Assembly (NCBI RefSeq): GCF_947496855.1
Contig: NZ_CANMED010000008.1
Span: 388,509 to 452,508 of the forward strand
Length of the DNA stretch: 64,000 nucleotides
Source of the DNA: an uncultured Aquimarina sp.
Lineage (GTDB): Bacteria > Bacteroidota > Bacteroidia > Flavobacteriales > Flavobacteriaceae
Direction of reading: 5' to 3'
The notes under the pieces are model-generated. The model worked only from the letters and a program-made list of their open reading frames with translations. It had not been told where the DNA came from and did no database searches. The translations under genes and the position numbers were made by a program. How positions within the stretch are numbered: the first letter of the stretch is position 1; each line of letters begins with the position of its first letter. Below, piece by piece: positions 33,392 through 41,758 of the stretch.

Positions 33392-34777
33392 TTACTTTAG
33401 TATGATATCGCTATACTTTGCGTTTATTGTTATCACCTTATCCGTATCCCTGGTTTTGTTAAATCCATTTACAAATACATTCCCAAAATTTCTTCTTGCA
33501 TTTGCTTCTATGGTTTTAGGTACAGAGATCCTACTTTGTACTCCGCTGTAAGCGATATTAAAAGCAGTCTCAGGAAGGTTTAACTTAAAATCACTATTCT
33601 CTATTGCCAAATCCAGAGTAGAAAATGATTCTGAAAGGTTTGCAACTGTAATTGCTCCAAAACTTCCAGAGATGGCAGCATTCTCTTCTAGTTCTTGAAT
33701 GAAAATATTACTAGAATCTGAATTTATTCTAAGGTTCTTAGCATTCTGAATTCTACAATTTTTCACATAATTTACAGCCAATCTACCATTATTCCATTGT
33801 TTAATAACTACTGGAGAATAAGAAGTTCTGATAAATGTACGATCTCCATCAATTACATTAGCTTCTAAACTGGTGTGAGATAAAGAGGCTATCATATTCG
33901 TTGTTTTTTCTGCTAATTTCACATTACCATGTCTAATATTCAGTTTTAGCAACGCTTCTTTTGGTAATCTAACTTTCACGATTCTATTTATAGACCCTGA
34001 ATTGCTCATTCTAGAACTATATCTAAACACTGTTACGTTAGATCCGTTTGTTTGCGTTATTTCTAAATCTCCAGAAAATTGAGAAGCCCATGCTTGCATT
34101 CTGCGAGCAAATTCTTCTCCTGCCCAATCCTGAGTAGTAATTGATCCATTCGATTGGATTTGTGAAGTATTCTTACTTAATTCTTTTGTCCAATTTTTTA
34201 CAACACTTTCGTAATTATCCCCAAATTTTTCTTTAATCTGATCTCCCCATTGTTGAATATATTTTTCTTCATTTTCCTTAAACTTATTCGTATCAAAATT
34301 CATACTTGCCAAGTTTTCAGAAAGTGCACTTGGCATTGGGTTGTTTTTTATATTCTTTAGAATAGGTCTTAACATATCCGAAATAACAGGTTCCAACCTT
34401 CTGAATTCTGGTAAATCGGCATTCTTTGTATTCGCAGCGGATACATTTCCTGACCAAAAATTACCAGTAATAGAATTTATAGTAATTTCACGACTATTGC
34501 CCAATGCTTCTATTCGCCAGTTTTGCAATAAACGTTCTTTGTTGTCTTCTGTAATATCATCACCCTCTATATATGCTTCTATCTCTACGGAATTTTTATT
34601 CCAAGTTTCGAATACAACTTCTGTATGACTAGTATTTAGATGAACTGTAACATCCTTATTTACTACAAACTTCTCACTTAATTTATCTTGTCTATTCTGC
34701 GCATATACCCCAGAAAAACATACTAAACTAAGTGTAATAAGATTAAGCTTGTATATCAATGTAATTTTCATTTTCAA
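33392..34777 (-). CDS. DUF4097-like exported beta-repeat protein
   Basis: A 461-residue protein with a signal peptide (about 1-26, ending VYAQ). The beginning (FVVNKDVTVHLNTSHTEVVFETWNKNSVEIEAYIEG) and the C-terminal beta-solenoid (LKLNIRHGNVKLAEKTTNMIASLSHTSLEANVIDG, ...VITINAKYSDIILK) fit the DUF4097 putative adhesin family. The middle (about 120-240) is helical. It is third in the sigma/anti-sigma operon and overlaps the previous gene by 35 nt (or 29 from the second Met). Such proteins recur in flavobacterial ECF operons, perhaps as surface sensors; the role is unknown. Confidence 0.75.
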   Translation of the reverse strand: MKMKITLIYKLNLITLSLVCFSGVYAQNRQDKLSEKFVVNKDVTVHLNTSHTEVVFETWNKNSVEIEAYIEGDDITEDNKERLLQNWRIEALGNSREITINSITGNFWSGNVSAANTKNADLPEFRRLEPVISDMLRPILKNIKNNPMPSALSENLASMNFDTNKFKENEEKYIQQWGDQIKEKFGDNYESVVKNWTKELSKNTSQIQSNGSITTQDWAGEEFARRMQAWASQFSGDLEITQTNGSNVTVFRYSSRMSNSGSINRIVKVRLPKEALLKLNIRHGNVKLAEKTTNMIASLSHTSLEANVIDGDRTFIRTSYSPVVIKQWNNGRLAVNYVKNCRIQNAKNLRINSDSSNIFIQELEENAAISGSFGAITVANLSESFSTLDLAIENSDFKLNLPETAFNIAYSGVQSRISVPKTIEANARRNFGNVFVNGFNKTRDTDKVITINAKYSDIILK

Positions 34778-35354
34778 TTTTTTCTAATTCTTTTAGTTTG
34801 TCTTTTAGTCTTTTTAAGAGAGAGAGTCTAAGTGTTAAGTTTTCTATCATCGCTTCAGCACTCTGCACATTAGGACCTACTTCTATTAATTCTTTATTAA
34901 GGTCTAAATATTCATTATTTAGATTCTCTAATCGTTTCATAAAACTTTCTACCAATTCTCTATTAGAGTCATCTACATTAATCTGAGATAATTGAAATTT
35001 TATACCGGTTAATAAGTAGTTTTCTGCTTCTTCATACTCCGGAAACATCTCAGCCAATGAAGAAGTCTGTTTTGTTAATACCACGGTAGCATTCTTTGCT
35101 TCTGGCATATCCACATCGACAACCTCAGTTCCATCTATACCATTATAACCAAACTCATTAAAGGCTAACATAGAAATAGAAAATATTACAACTACACTCG
35201 CGGCTATCCTTAGCCAACCGGAATTAGATTTTCTTGCTTTTTTAGGAAGCTCTTCTTCTAACTTAGCCATAAAACGATTCTGGTGACCGTCTACTAATCG
35301 TTCTACAGGAATCTTATTATCCTGTTTTAGCAATTCTCTAATATCCTGTCCCAT
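34743..35354 (-). CDS. Putative anti-sigma factor (second operon)
   Basis: A 203-residue protein with a cytoplasmic N-terminus (about 1-45, including IPVERLVDGHQNRFMAKLEEELP), one membrane helix (WLRIAASVVVIFSISMLAF), and an outside domain rich in coiled-coil heptads (about 110-200, LNNEYLDLNKELIEV, LRLSLLKRLKDKLKELEKIE). It overlaps the sigma gene by 17 nt. This one-helix architecture fits a membrane anti-sigma factor. Confidence 0.75.
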   Translation of the reverse strand: MGQDIRELLKQDNKIPVERLVDGHQNRFMAKLEEELPKKARKSNSGWLRIAASVVVIFSISMLAFNEFGYNGIDGTEVVDVDMPEAKNATVVLTKQTSSLAEMFPEYEEAENYLLTGIKFQLSQINVDDSNRELVESFMKRLENLNNEYLDLNKELIEVGPNVQSAEAMIENLTLRLSLLKRLKDKLKELEKIENENYIDIQA

Positions 35355-35883
35355 CTCTCAAATGTTTTAATTGATCTTGAAGCTGTTTCTTTCCTCTATG
35401 TACTAAAGTTCTCGAAGCAACCGGTGTAATATCTAATATCTCACTAATCTCTTTATGATCGTATCCTTCTATTAGAAATAACATTACTGCATATTTATAT
35501 TTTTCTGGTAATCTTTCTATAGCACTTTTCACCTCATCAACAGTAGTTGAGTCAGACACGGACCAATCATCCATTTCCTCTACTGTACCCATTACTTGTT
35601 CATTAATAGCAACCATATTCATTTTTTTTGCTTTGAGCATATCAATACTCTTATTTATCACGATCCTTTTAAGCCATGCACCAAAAGTAACATCACCAGT
35701 AAATTGATGGAGTTTCATAAAGGCCTTTATAAAAGACTCTTGCATAGCCTCTTCTGCCTCAAAAGGGTCTTTAAGGAATCGTAATGCAACATAATACATA
35801 CCATCACAGTATTTATTATAAAGCTTCATCTGCGCTTTACGATTATTTGCCCTACATTGTTCTATTAGCTCGCTCTGTAACAA
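35338..35883 (-). CDS. ECF-type RNA polymerase sigma factor (second copy)
   Basis: A 181-residue sigma factor with region 2 (YVALRFLKDPFEAEEAMQESFIKAF, FGAWLKRIVINKSIDML) and region 4 (LPEKYKYAVMLFLIEGYDHKEISEILDITPVASRTLVHRGKKQL). It begins with TTG; no in-frame ATG lies before an upstream stop. It heads a three-gene operon with an anti-sigma factor and a DUF4097-like protein. A GCAACA-N16-CGTC promoter lies 66 nt upstream. Confidence 0.94.
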   Translation of the reverse strand: MLQSELIEQCRANNRKAQMKLYNKYCDGMYYVALRFLKDPFEAEEAMQESFIKAFMKLHQFTGDVTFGAWLKRIVINKSIDMLKAKKMNMVAINEQVMGTVEEMDDWSVSDSTTVDEVKSAIERLPEKYKYAVMLFLIEGYDHKEISEILDITPVASRTLVHRGKKQLQDQLKHLRDGTGY

Positions 35884-35948
35884 ACTTATCCGAATTTTGG
35901 TTAGTGATTACTTCTTTAAAACTGTTCTAATTACTATTCTCTTCTAAA

Positions 35949-35974
35949 GACGACTTTCAATACTTACTTGTTGC
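35949..35974 (-). promoter_or_regulatory. ECF-like promoter of the second sigma operon
   Basis: Minus strand GCAACA (35969-35974), a 16-nt spacer and CGTCTTTAG (CGTC at 35949-35952). Spacing is identical to the two promoters of the first sigma locus, with one base changed in the -35. Confidence 0.6.
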
Positions 35975-36108
35975 AAAATTAAAGACAAAAATATTCAAAA
36001 TAACTGAAACTACTGAATATCAAAATATTAATAAAAAATTAATACCTTATCAAATAAATAATTTTTGTTAATAGGTACTAATAATTAATTCATCAACACT
36101 TTAAAAAA

Positions 36109-36334
36109 ATGTATTGTCCATATAAAAACAATAATCAGAGCTCAAGGGAATTAGAAAAAATGATTAACCTTATAAAAAAACAATTTAGACTGCTCTAAAG
36201 ACATCATCAATCATATCGATAATTTTGTAGAAACAAAACAATTACCGAAATCTATAATCGATGCACTGATAACCCAAAGAAATGCATGTGCGATAACCGT
36301 AATAAATTTTACTAGAGTAATTAGTGGAATATAA
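36109..36334 (+). pseudogene. Small gene interrupted at a run of seven A
   Basis: ATG at 36109 opens MYCPYKNNNQSSRELEKMINL..., which stops at 36196-36198. In the next frame the coding pattern continues (NNLDCSKDIINHIDNFV... to TAA at 36332-36334). Removing one A from the A7 run at 36174-36180 joins both into a 74-residue hydrophilic protein. It may be a decayed gene, a polymorphic switch or a homopolymer sequence error. No family recognised. Confidence 0.45.
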
Positions 36335-36338
36335 CAAG

Positions 36339-37937
36339 CTAATATTTTGCTGTTATTTCCTTAAATTGTTTACTCATATTCCACTTTATTATGGTCGCTG
36401 CGGTTAGTATACCACTTCCCATGGCACCTCCTACTCCAACCAGTGTAATATCTTGACCAGTTAGATATAATCCTTTGACATGAGTTTTAGGGCGCAAAAC
36501 TCGAGTTTGATAGCGTTCTGGAGCATGAGTAACTCCATAAATTTCTCCTTGAGTATAATTACTAAATTTTCGAGTAGAAACTGGAGTAGAAACTTCAGCG
36601 TGAATAATATGCTCTTCTAATTGCGGATATAACTCTTTTAATAAAGACAATCCTTTAGTTTTAAACTCTTCTTTTATCTTATTATACTCTTCTCCTCTAT
36701 TTAACCAAGGTTCATCTTCATATTCACTGAAATCCTTATACCATGCTCTACTTATTAATTGTATAGTAGCCCGATCTGGGTTTTCTGATGACCAAAGGCT
36801 ATCCTTAGCAGATGGAAATGATATGTAAGCAAATGATAATTTATCATTTGACAAATTTTCTTTATCATTAAGAATACTATCTGTATCCTTATCTGTATAC
36901 CACCATATATTATATTTTGGTAGTTTTAACGCTGCATCACTTTTATCGAGTCCTATGTATAGACAAAGGTGACAGGTAGAAGGGTTAATTTTCTGAAAAT
37001 GTGAATGCTTTTTATCACTAACAGATGGATCGAGTAATTTTTGAAACGTATTACGAGCTCCTGCATTACTTATAACTCTTCTGCAAGTATACTCGTTGCC
37101 ATTAATCAACAACCCTTTTACAGATCTTCGTTTGGTAATAATCTTCTCTACTCTTGCTTTGATAAATACCTGAACTCCTAATGATTCTAAATTATCAATA
37201 ATAGTTTCATGGATACGATTTGCACCTCCTCTTGGGTAGTAACCGCCTTCCATGAAATGATTAATTACAATACAATGTGATGCAAAACTACTTTCTTTAG
37301 GAGATAACCCATAGTTCCCGCATTGAGCACATAATACTGCTATAAGTTCCTGATTATCTGTTATACCGCTAAGAACTTCATAAGTTGTTTTGCTAGCAAT
37401 TGGTTTTTGTATCCTTCTGAATAATGGTCCTAATAGTATGCTTAATAAGCTCGGAAAAGCCTTTTGCATAAAATACAGAAGGTTTTTTCTAGTTGATTTT
37501 TGTAGTAGCTCTAGATATTTATCAATTGCTAACTTATCATTTGGAAAATACTCGTAAAACTTCTTCTTAAAATTTTCCTTACCACCAACGAATTCAAATT
37601 TACGACCTTCGATATACGCTACATCATACGGATCTCCCATTGGATCCCACTTTAGTTTATTATCTGACAAATAATTAAAGATCCTTCGCAATCCTGAATT
37701 CTCATCCATATTACCCACATAATGAACTCCAACATCCCATACCAAACCTTTACGCCTTTTGAAGGTGTGTGTAAATCCACCAGGTGTATAATGCTGTTCT
37801 AACACTACCACTTTCTTTCCTGCTTTTGCTAGAAAAACCGCAGTACAAAGACCTCCAATCCCTGACCCGATAATCACATAAGTATCATCTGTAAATACAA
37901 TATCTGAAGTGAATTTCTTATAGGATTTTTCAACCAT
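36339..37937 (-). CDS. FAD-dependent phytoene desaturase/retinol saturase-like oxidoreductase
   Basis: A 532-residue flavoprotein with an N-terminal dinucleotide-binding motif GSGIGG (residues 24-29) followed by VVVLEQHYTPGGFTHTFKRRKGLVWDVGVHYVG, and a C-terminal FAD motif GLYLTGQDITLVGVGGAMGSG. This pattern fits the CrtI/CrtISO/RetSat group that reduces or isomerises polyene double bonds. No carotenoid gene is adjacent, so a role in carotenoid, retinoid or fatty-acid double-bond reduction cannot be fixed. It lies alone on the minus strand and is divergent from the DUF2911 gene. Confidence 0.88.
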   Translation of the reverse strand: MVEKSYKKFTSDIVFTDDTYVIIGSGIGGLCTAVFLAKAGKKVVVLEQHYTPGGFTHTFKRRKGLVWDVGVHYVGNMDENSGLRRIFNYLSDNKLKWDPMGDPYDVAYIEGRKFEFVGGKENFKKKFYEYFPNDKLAIDKYLELLQKSTRKNLLYFMQKAFPSLLSILLGPLFRRIQKPIASKTTYEVLSGITDNQELIAVLCAQCGNYGLSPKESSFASHCIVINHFMEGGYYPRGGANRIHETIIDNLESLGVQVFIKARVEKIITKRRSVKGLLINGNEYTCRRVISNAGARNTFQKLLDPSVSDKKHSHFQKINPSTCHLCLYIGLDKSDAALKLPKYNIWWYTDKDTDSILNDKENLSNDKLSFAYISFPSAKDSLWSSENPDRATIQLISRAWYKDFSEYEDEPWLNRGEEYNKIKEEFKTKGLSLLKELYPQLEEHIIHAEVSTPVSTRKFSNYTQGEIYGVTHAPERYQTRVLRPKTHVKGLYLTGQDITLVGVGGAMGSGILTAATIIKWNMSKQFKEITAKY

Positions 37938-37955
37938 AAACTAGTAGTAAGAGCT

Positions 37956-37990
37956 CAAAAGTAAGCAATTATATGTACTTTCATAAGCAA
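37956..37990 (-). promoter_or_regulatory. Possible sigma-A promoter of the oxidoreductase gene
   Basis: TACTTTTG (37956-37963 on minus strand) with TTG 24 nt further upstream (37988-37990). The spacer is slightly longer than the usual 19 nt, so confidence is modest. Confidence 0.4.
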
Positions 37991-38023
37991 AATAAGTTAT
38001 CTTTAATCATCAAATCTTAACAT

Positions 38024-38584
38024 ATGTCAAAGCTTCTAAAAAGATCTCTCATTATTCTTATCGGAATTGTAATTATTGGTATTGTAGGTAAATCTATACT
38101 AAAATATAACACTAAAAAGCATAGTCCCGAACAGGTTTTAACCCATAAGAGTAAAGATGCCAATTTTACTGTATTTTATAATAAACCTTCTAAAAAAGGA
38201 AGAGTAATTTTTGGAGATTTAGTTCCCTTTGATCAAATATGGAGAACAGGAGCGAACGAGGCTACAACATTTACAACTGATAAAGATATTCTTGTGGATG
38301 GCACAGTATTAGAAGCTAGTACTTATAGCTTATGGACAATTCCGGGTGAGAATTCTTGGAAAGTCATTTTTAATAGTGGTGCATATAATTGGGGAGTGAA
38401 TTTCACGGATGGAAATCCATCTCATGATTCTAAATATGATGTCTTAATTATTGAGGTTCCAGTTCAGCGATTACTTAATGTGATAGAACAATTTTCTATT
38501 TATTTTCAGGAAGCCAATGACTTTACTATTATGTATCTGGCATGGGATCAAACAGCAATTGCAGTTCCTATAAAATTAAAGTAA
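38024..38584 (+). CDS. DUF2911 family protein
   Basis: A 186-residue protein with a single N-terminal membrane anchor (about 7-26) and an extracytoplasmic domain. RVIFGDLVPFDQIWRTGANEATTFTTDKDILVDG and YSLWTIPGENSWKVIFN are the DUF2911 signature. The family is widespread in Bacteroidota; no biochemical role is known. Followed 78 nt later by meaB on the same strand. Confidence 0.88.
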   Translation: MSKLLKRSLIILIGIVIIGIVGKSILKYNTKKHSPEQVLTHKSKDANFTVFYNKPSKKGRVIFGDLVPFDQIWRTGANEATTFTTDKDILVDGTVLEASTYSLWTIPGENSWKVIFNSGAYNWGVNFTDGNPSHDSKYDVLIIEVPVQRLLNVIEQFSIYFQEANDFTIMYLAWDQTAIAVPIKLK

Positions 38585-38662
38585 ACTATTTCCTCTTTGT
38601 ATTACCTCTAAAAATAACAAATTTACTAAAATGAATTTATAAATTTGTTCTAAAGCTTCATT

Positions 38663-39736
38663 GTGAATAAAAATGATATGGAACATCAGGATCAACCTTC
38701 TAAAATACCTTCTGGAACAAATCAAGATACTATTAATCGATTTAAAAAACTGCAACAAAAAGAGGTATCCATACCTGATTTGTTCAAAGGAATTATTTCA
38801 CAAAACACCACATCTCTAAGCAAAGGGATCACTTTGGTAGAAAGTACACAGGAGAAACACCATAAAAAAGCGCAAGAGTTGATCGAAAAATGTTTACCTC
38901 TTGCAAATAACTCGATAAGAATAGGGGTTACGGGAGTTCCAGGTGTAGGTAAAAGCACTTTTATTGAAGCTTTAGGTAACCTTCTCATAGCGAAAGGTAA
39001 AAAAGTAGCCGTATTAGCTGTAGATCCTAGTAGTACTATTTCCAGAGGTAGTATCTTAGGTGATAAAACTAGAATGGAATCATTAGTAAGATCACCTAAA
39101 GCTTTTATAAGACCGTCACCTTCAGGAAATTCTTTAGGCGGAGTAGCTCAAAAAACTCGTGAATCTATTATTCTCTGCGAGGCGACAGGATATGATGTGA
39201 TTATTATTGAAACAGTGGGGGTTGGTCAAAGTGAAACTGCTGTACATGGAATGGTTGACTTCTTTCTTTTACTAAAATTAGCTGGAGCAGGTGACGAACT
39301 ACAGGGAATAAAAAGAGGTATTATCGAAATGGCTGATGCGATTGTTATCAATAAAGCAGATGGAGATAATCTAAAATCTGCACGAGAAGCTAAAAACCAA
39401 TTTAGAAAAGCATTGCATTTATATCCTTTGGCAGAAAACAGTTGGTCGCCAGAAGTACTTATGTGCAGTGCACTTAAAAATATTGGTATAGACGAAGTTT
39501 GGAAATTAATTTTACGGTATTTAGAAGTTTCCTATAACAACGGTTATTTTGAAAAAAACAGAATCCAACAAAATAAATTTTGGTTATTACAAACTATAGA
39601 AGAGCAGCTAAAAAACTCGTTTTATAATCACCCTAAAATCAAAGAAGTATTATCTGATCAAATCGAAGCTGTACAACAACACAAAATAACTCCTTTTGCA
39701 GCTGCTAAGCACTTATTATCAATAAACAAAGAATAG
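38663..39736 (+). CDS. meaB: Methylmalonyl-CoA mutase-associated GTPase MeaB
   Basis: A 357-residue G3E P-loop GTPase. Walker A GVPGVGKST (91-99), DPSSTISRGSILGDKTRM, FIRPSPS, VIIIETVGVGQSE (Walker B region) and NKAD identify MeaB/ArgK. It protects and loads methylmalonyl-CoA mutase with adenosylcobalamin, which the PduO enzyme at 22279 would make. The GTG at 38663 is used; an ATG (MEHQ) five codons later is an alternative. The mutase genes are not in the window. Confidence 0.95.
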   Translation: MNKNDMEHQDQPSKIPSGTNQDTINRFKKLQQKEVSIPDLFKGIISQNTTSLSKGITLVESTQEKHHKKAQELIEKCLPLANNSIRIGVTGVPGVGKSTFIEALGNLLIAKGKKVAVLAVDPSSTISRGSILGDKTRMESLVRSPKAFIRPSPSGNSLGGVAQKTRESIILCEATGYDVIIIETVGVGQSETAVHGMVDFFLLLKLAGAGDELQGIKRGIIEMADAIVINKADGDNLKSAREAKNQFRKALHLYPLAENSWSPEVLMCSALKNIGIDEVWKLILRYLEVSYNNGYFEKNRIQQNKFWLLQTIEEQLKNSFYNHPKIKEVLSDQIEAVQQHKITPFAAAKHLLSINKE

Positions 39737-39737
39737 A

Positions 39738-40979
39738 TTAAATATCCAATCGATGTACATATCCTAAGCTTAATTCTGAAAAATCTGCTTGACCTAAATT
39801 AGCATTGATATGTGCAGAAATAAATAAATTATTTTTAGGAGTTTTATTAGTATTAATAAGATAAAGCTTAAGTCCCATTCTACTAGAAATTGTTCTTTTT
39901 ATTTCATAATACCAATCTAACTCTGCCGGAACATACACTTCATTATACGTTTTTCCTTGACTTAATTGCCAGTCTATTTTATAAAATGGTTTAGATATAT
40001 TCAAACCTATTTCGAATTCCATTCCTACATGTCCTAAAAATAATTCTGCTGTTCCAAAAAAACCATAATTAGAAGCATACCTCACTGGATTATTTTTAAA
40101 AAAAGGAAATTGTTCCACTACAAGCTCTCCATCATTTTTTATATAATCATAATAATGTTCATAAAAACGATAATAGAAACCTCCTCCATACTTGAACGTT
40201 TTATTAATAATTTTCCCTATTGCAAAAGCACCAGAATACACCTCCTTCTTTTCATTAAACACTTCTGAAAGCACATTTTGTCCGATTCCTCCGCGAACAG
40301 AAAAATACATCTGAGACGTCCGCTTCCTTTCTGGTTCTTGCAAAAAACTCTTCGTTTTCGGAGCTATTGGCTTTGTATTGATCATTCCTGAAATGCTCAG
40401 CAAAAATGAATTGAGCCCTTGATTAGGTAATCTAGTATGACCATTAGAATGATGTATATATCCGACTCCTAAACGCCAATTGATTTTATTTCTTCGCATA
40501 AAATCATAATATAAGAATGATCTATAAGACCAATTTACTTTCGTAGTTATAGCTTTATTAAAAGGATTAGTATCGGGATCAAATTGTGTATCCAAATATG
40601 ACGCTCCAAAAGCTATATGAAGATTAAATAGCTGTGACTTTTTTTTAAATAACCCAAATTCAACAAAGGGCATTACGGTATATGCAACCCCCACCTTGTC
40701 TATATTACCAAAATCCGTAATACCAAGAGAAATCCCAGTTTTAGGATTCCTTAATCGATACGCCCATTCGTTTTCATTCGAATTATTGGTTTTTCCTAAA
40801 TTTAAGAAAAATCCATTCTGTAAATTGGTTTTTGGGAAAAACGTATTCGCTTCCATCGTCTTACCAACTAAAATTTCAGGGGTTATAAAAAAAAAATCTT
40901 TGTTTTGTTGATCGGATATTTGTCCATTAATCTGCACACCAATAAACAAGGTGAATAGATAAAAATAGGTATATTTCAT
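39738..40979 (-). CDS. PagL-like acyloxyacyl hydrolase (lipid A deacylase family)
   Basis: A 413-residue outer-membrane beta-barrel protein with a signal peptide (1-20). YIHHSNGHTRLPNQGLNSF contains the PagL-type H176-x-S178 catalytic pair. Fourteen residues after the His, where PagL has its catalytic Glu, there is Asn190. PagL removes the 3-O acyl chain of lipid A. At 413 residues it is more than twice the size of PagL, as is usual for Bacteroidota members. The protein might instead be an inactive barrel relative. It is convergent with meaB, whose stop lies 2 nt away. Confidence 0.75.
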   Translation of the reverse strand: MKYTYFYLFTLFIGVQINGQISDQQNKDFFFITPEILVGKTMEANTFFPKTNLQNGFFLNLGKTNNSNENEWAYRLRNPKTGISLGITDFGNIDKVGVAYTVMPFVEFGLFKKKSQLFNLHIAFGASYLDTQFDPDTNPFNKAITTKVNWSYRSFLYYDFMRRNKINWRLGVGYIHHSNGHTRLPNQGLNSFLLSISGMINTKPIAPKTKSFLQEPERKRTSQMYFSVRGGIGQNVLSEVFNEKKEVYSGAFAIGKIINKTFKYGGGFYYRFYEHYYDYIKNDGELVVEQFPFFKNNPVRYASNYGFFGTAELFLGHVGMEFEIGLNISKPFYKIDWQLSQGKTYNEVYVPAELDWYYEIKRTISSRMGLKLYLINTNKTPKNNLFISAHINANLGQADFSELSLGYVHRLDI

Positions 40980-41199
40980 GTAGTCTGGTTATTTTCTACA
41001 ACAATCACAAGATGTTCTAAATTAAGTTAATTAATCACAATCTTTCTTGGAAGTCTAGAAATTTAAAGATGTAAATATGTCTTTTAAATTTCATTAACCA
41101 AAATACTAGACACAAAAACACCGGTGTAATTTCGTTTTAGTATAAAATTACATAAGATAAAACCTTTTTATTAGTAAATTAAAAATTACTAAAATGCAA

Positions 41200-41490
41200 T
41201 TAGTCATCAAGACTGAACTCACTACCTACTTGATCATTTACAATAGCAACAGGAACATCTGTTTCTGATGTATTATCATCATAATCTTGCATAACTCCAG
41301 CAAGACGCTCACTTATTTTTACTAAATAAATAGTGTCATCAGTTTTTACTTCTACCGCTTCAATTGTATCACGATGATGATTTTTAAAATAAATAATATC
41401 CCGATCCGAGTAGCCATCAGGAAATTTTTCTACTAAAAGATTCAAAATATCTTTATTCAATTTTTTGTAGTCAACGATTACTCTATTCAT
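41200..41490 (-). CDS. Conserved small acidic hypothetical protein
   Basis: A 96-residue soluble protein: NRVIVDYKKLNKDILNLLVEKFPDGYSDRDII, a short beta segment with TIEAVEVKTDDTIYLVKIS, and an acidic tail. The pattern is one I associate with a conserved flavobacterial family without a named function. It is monocistronic, with about 220 nt free on one side and 268 on the other. Confidence 0.7.
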   Translation of the reverse strand: MNRVIVDYKKLNKDILNLLVEKFPDGYSDRDIIYFKNHHRDTIEAVEVKTDDTIYLVKISERLAGVMQDYDDNTSETDVPVAIVNDQVGSEFSLDD

Positions 41491-41758
41491 AGTATGGAGG
41501 ATTATAGTTGGTTACTTTCTACAATACATTTCAAAGTGTTTTTAAAAATTCACTTTAAACAAATTCTCTTCAGATATTATATGTCAAAATTCACTCTACA
41601 ATTTAAAATAAAAAAAATTAACTTTTGAAAAATTAACTTACAAAAAAGTAAGTACTACCCTCAATATTTTGATGGGAAAAAATATACACTTTATGATTAA
41701 AAGAAAGTGAGTATTCCAAATAATACGTCATTTTTCGCGTTATTAGTAGTCATATAGT

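Noticed and set aside
27831..36338. Mobile element or prophage in the region of frameshifted genes
   Set aside because: No integrase, transposase, terminal repeats or target duplications are visible; the base composition matches the flanks.
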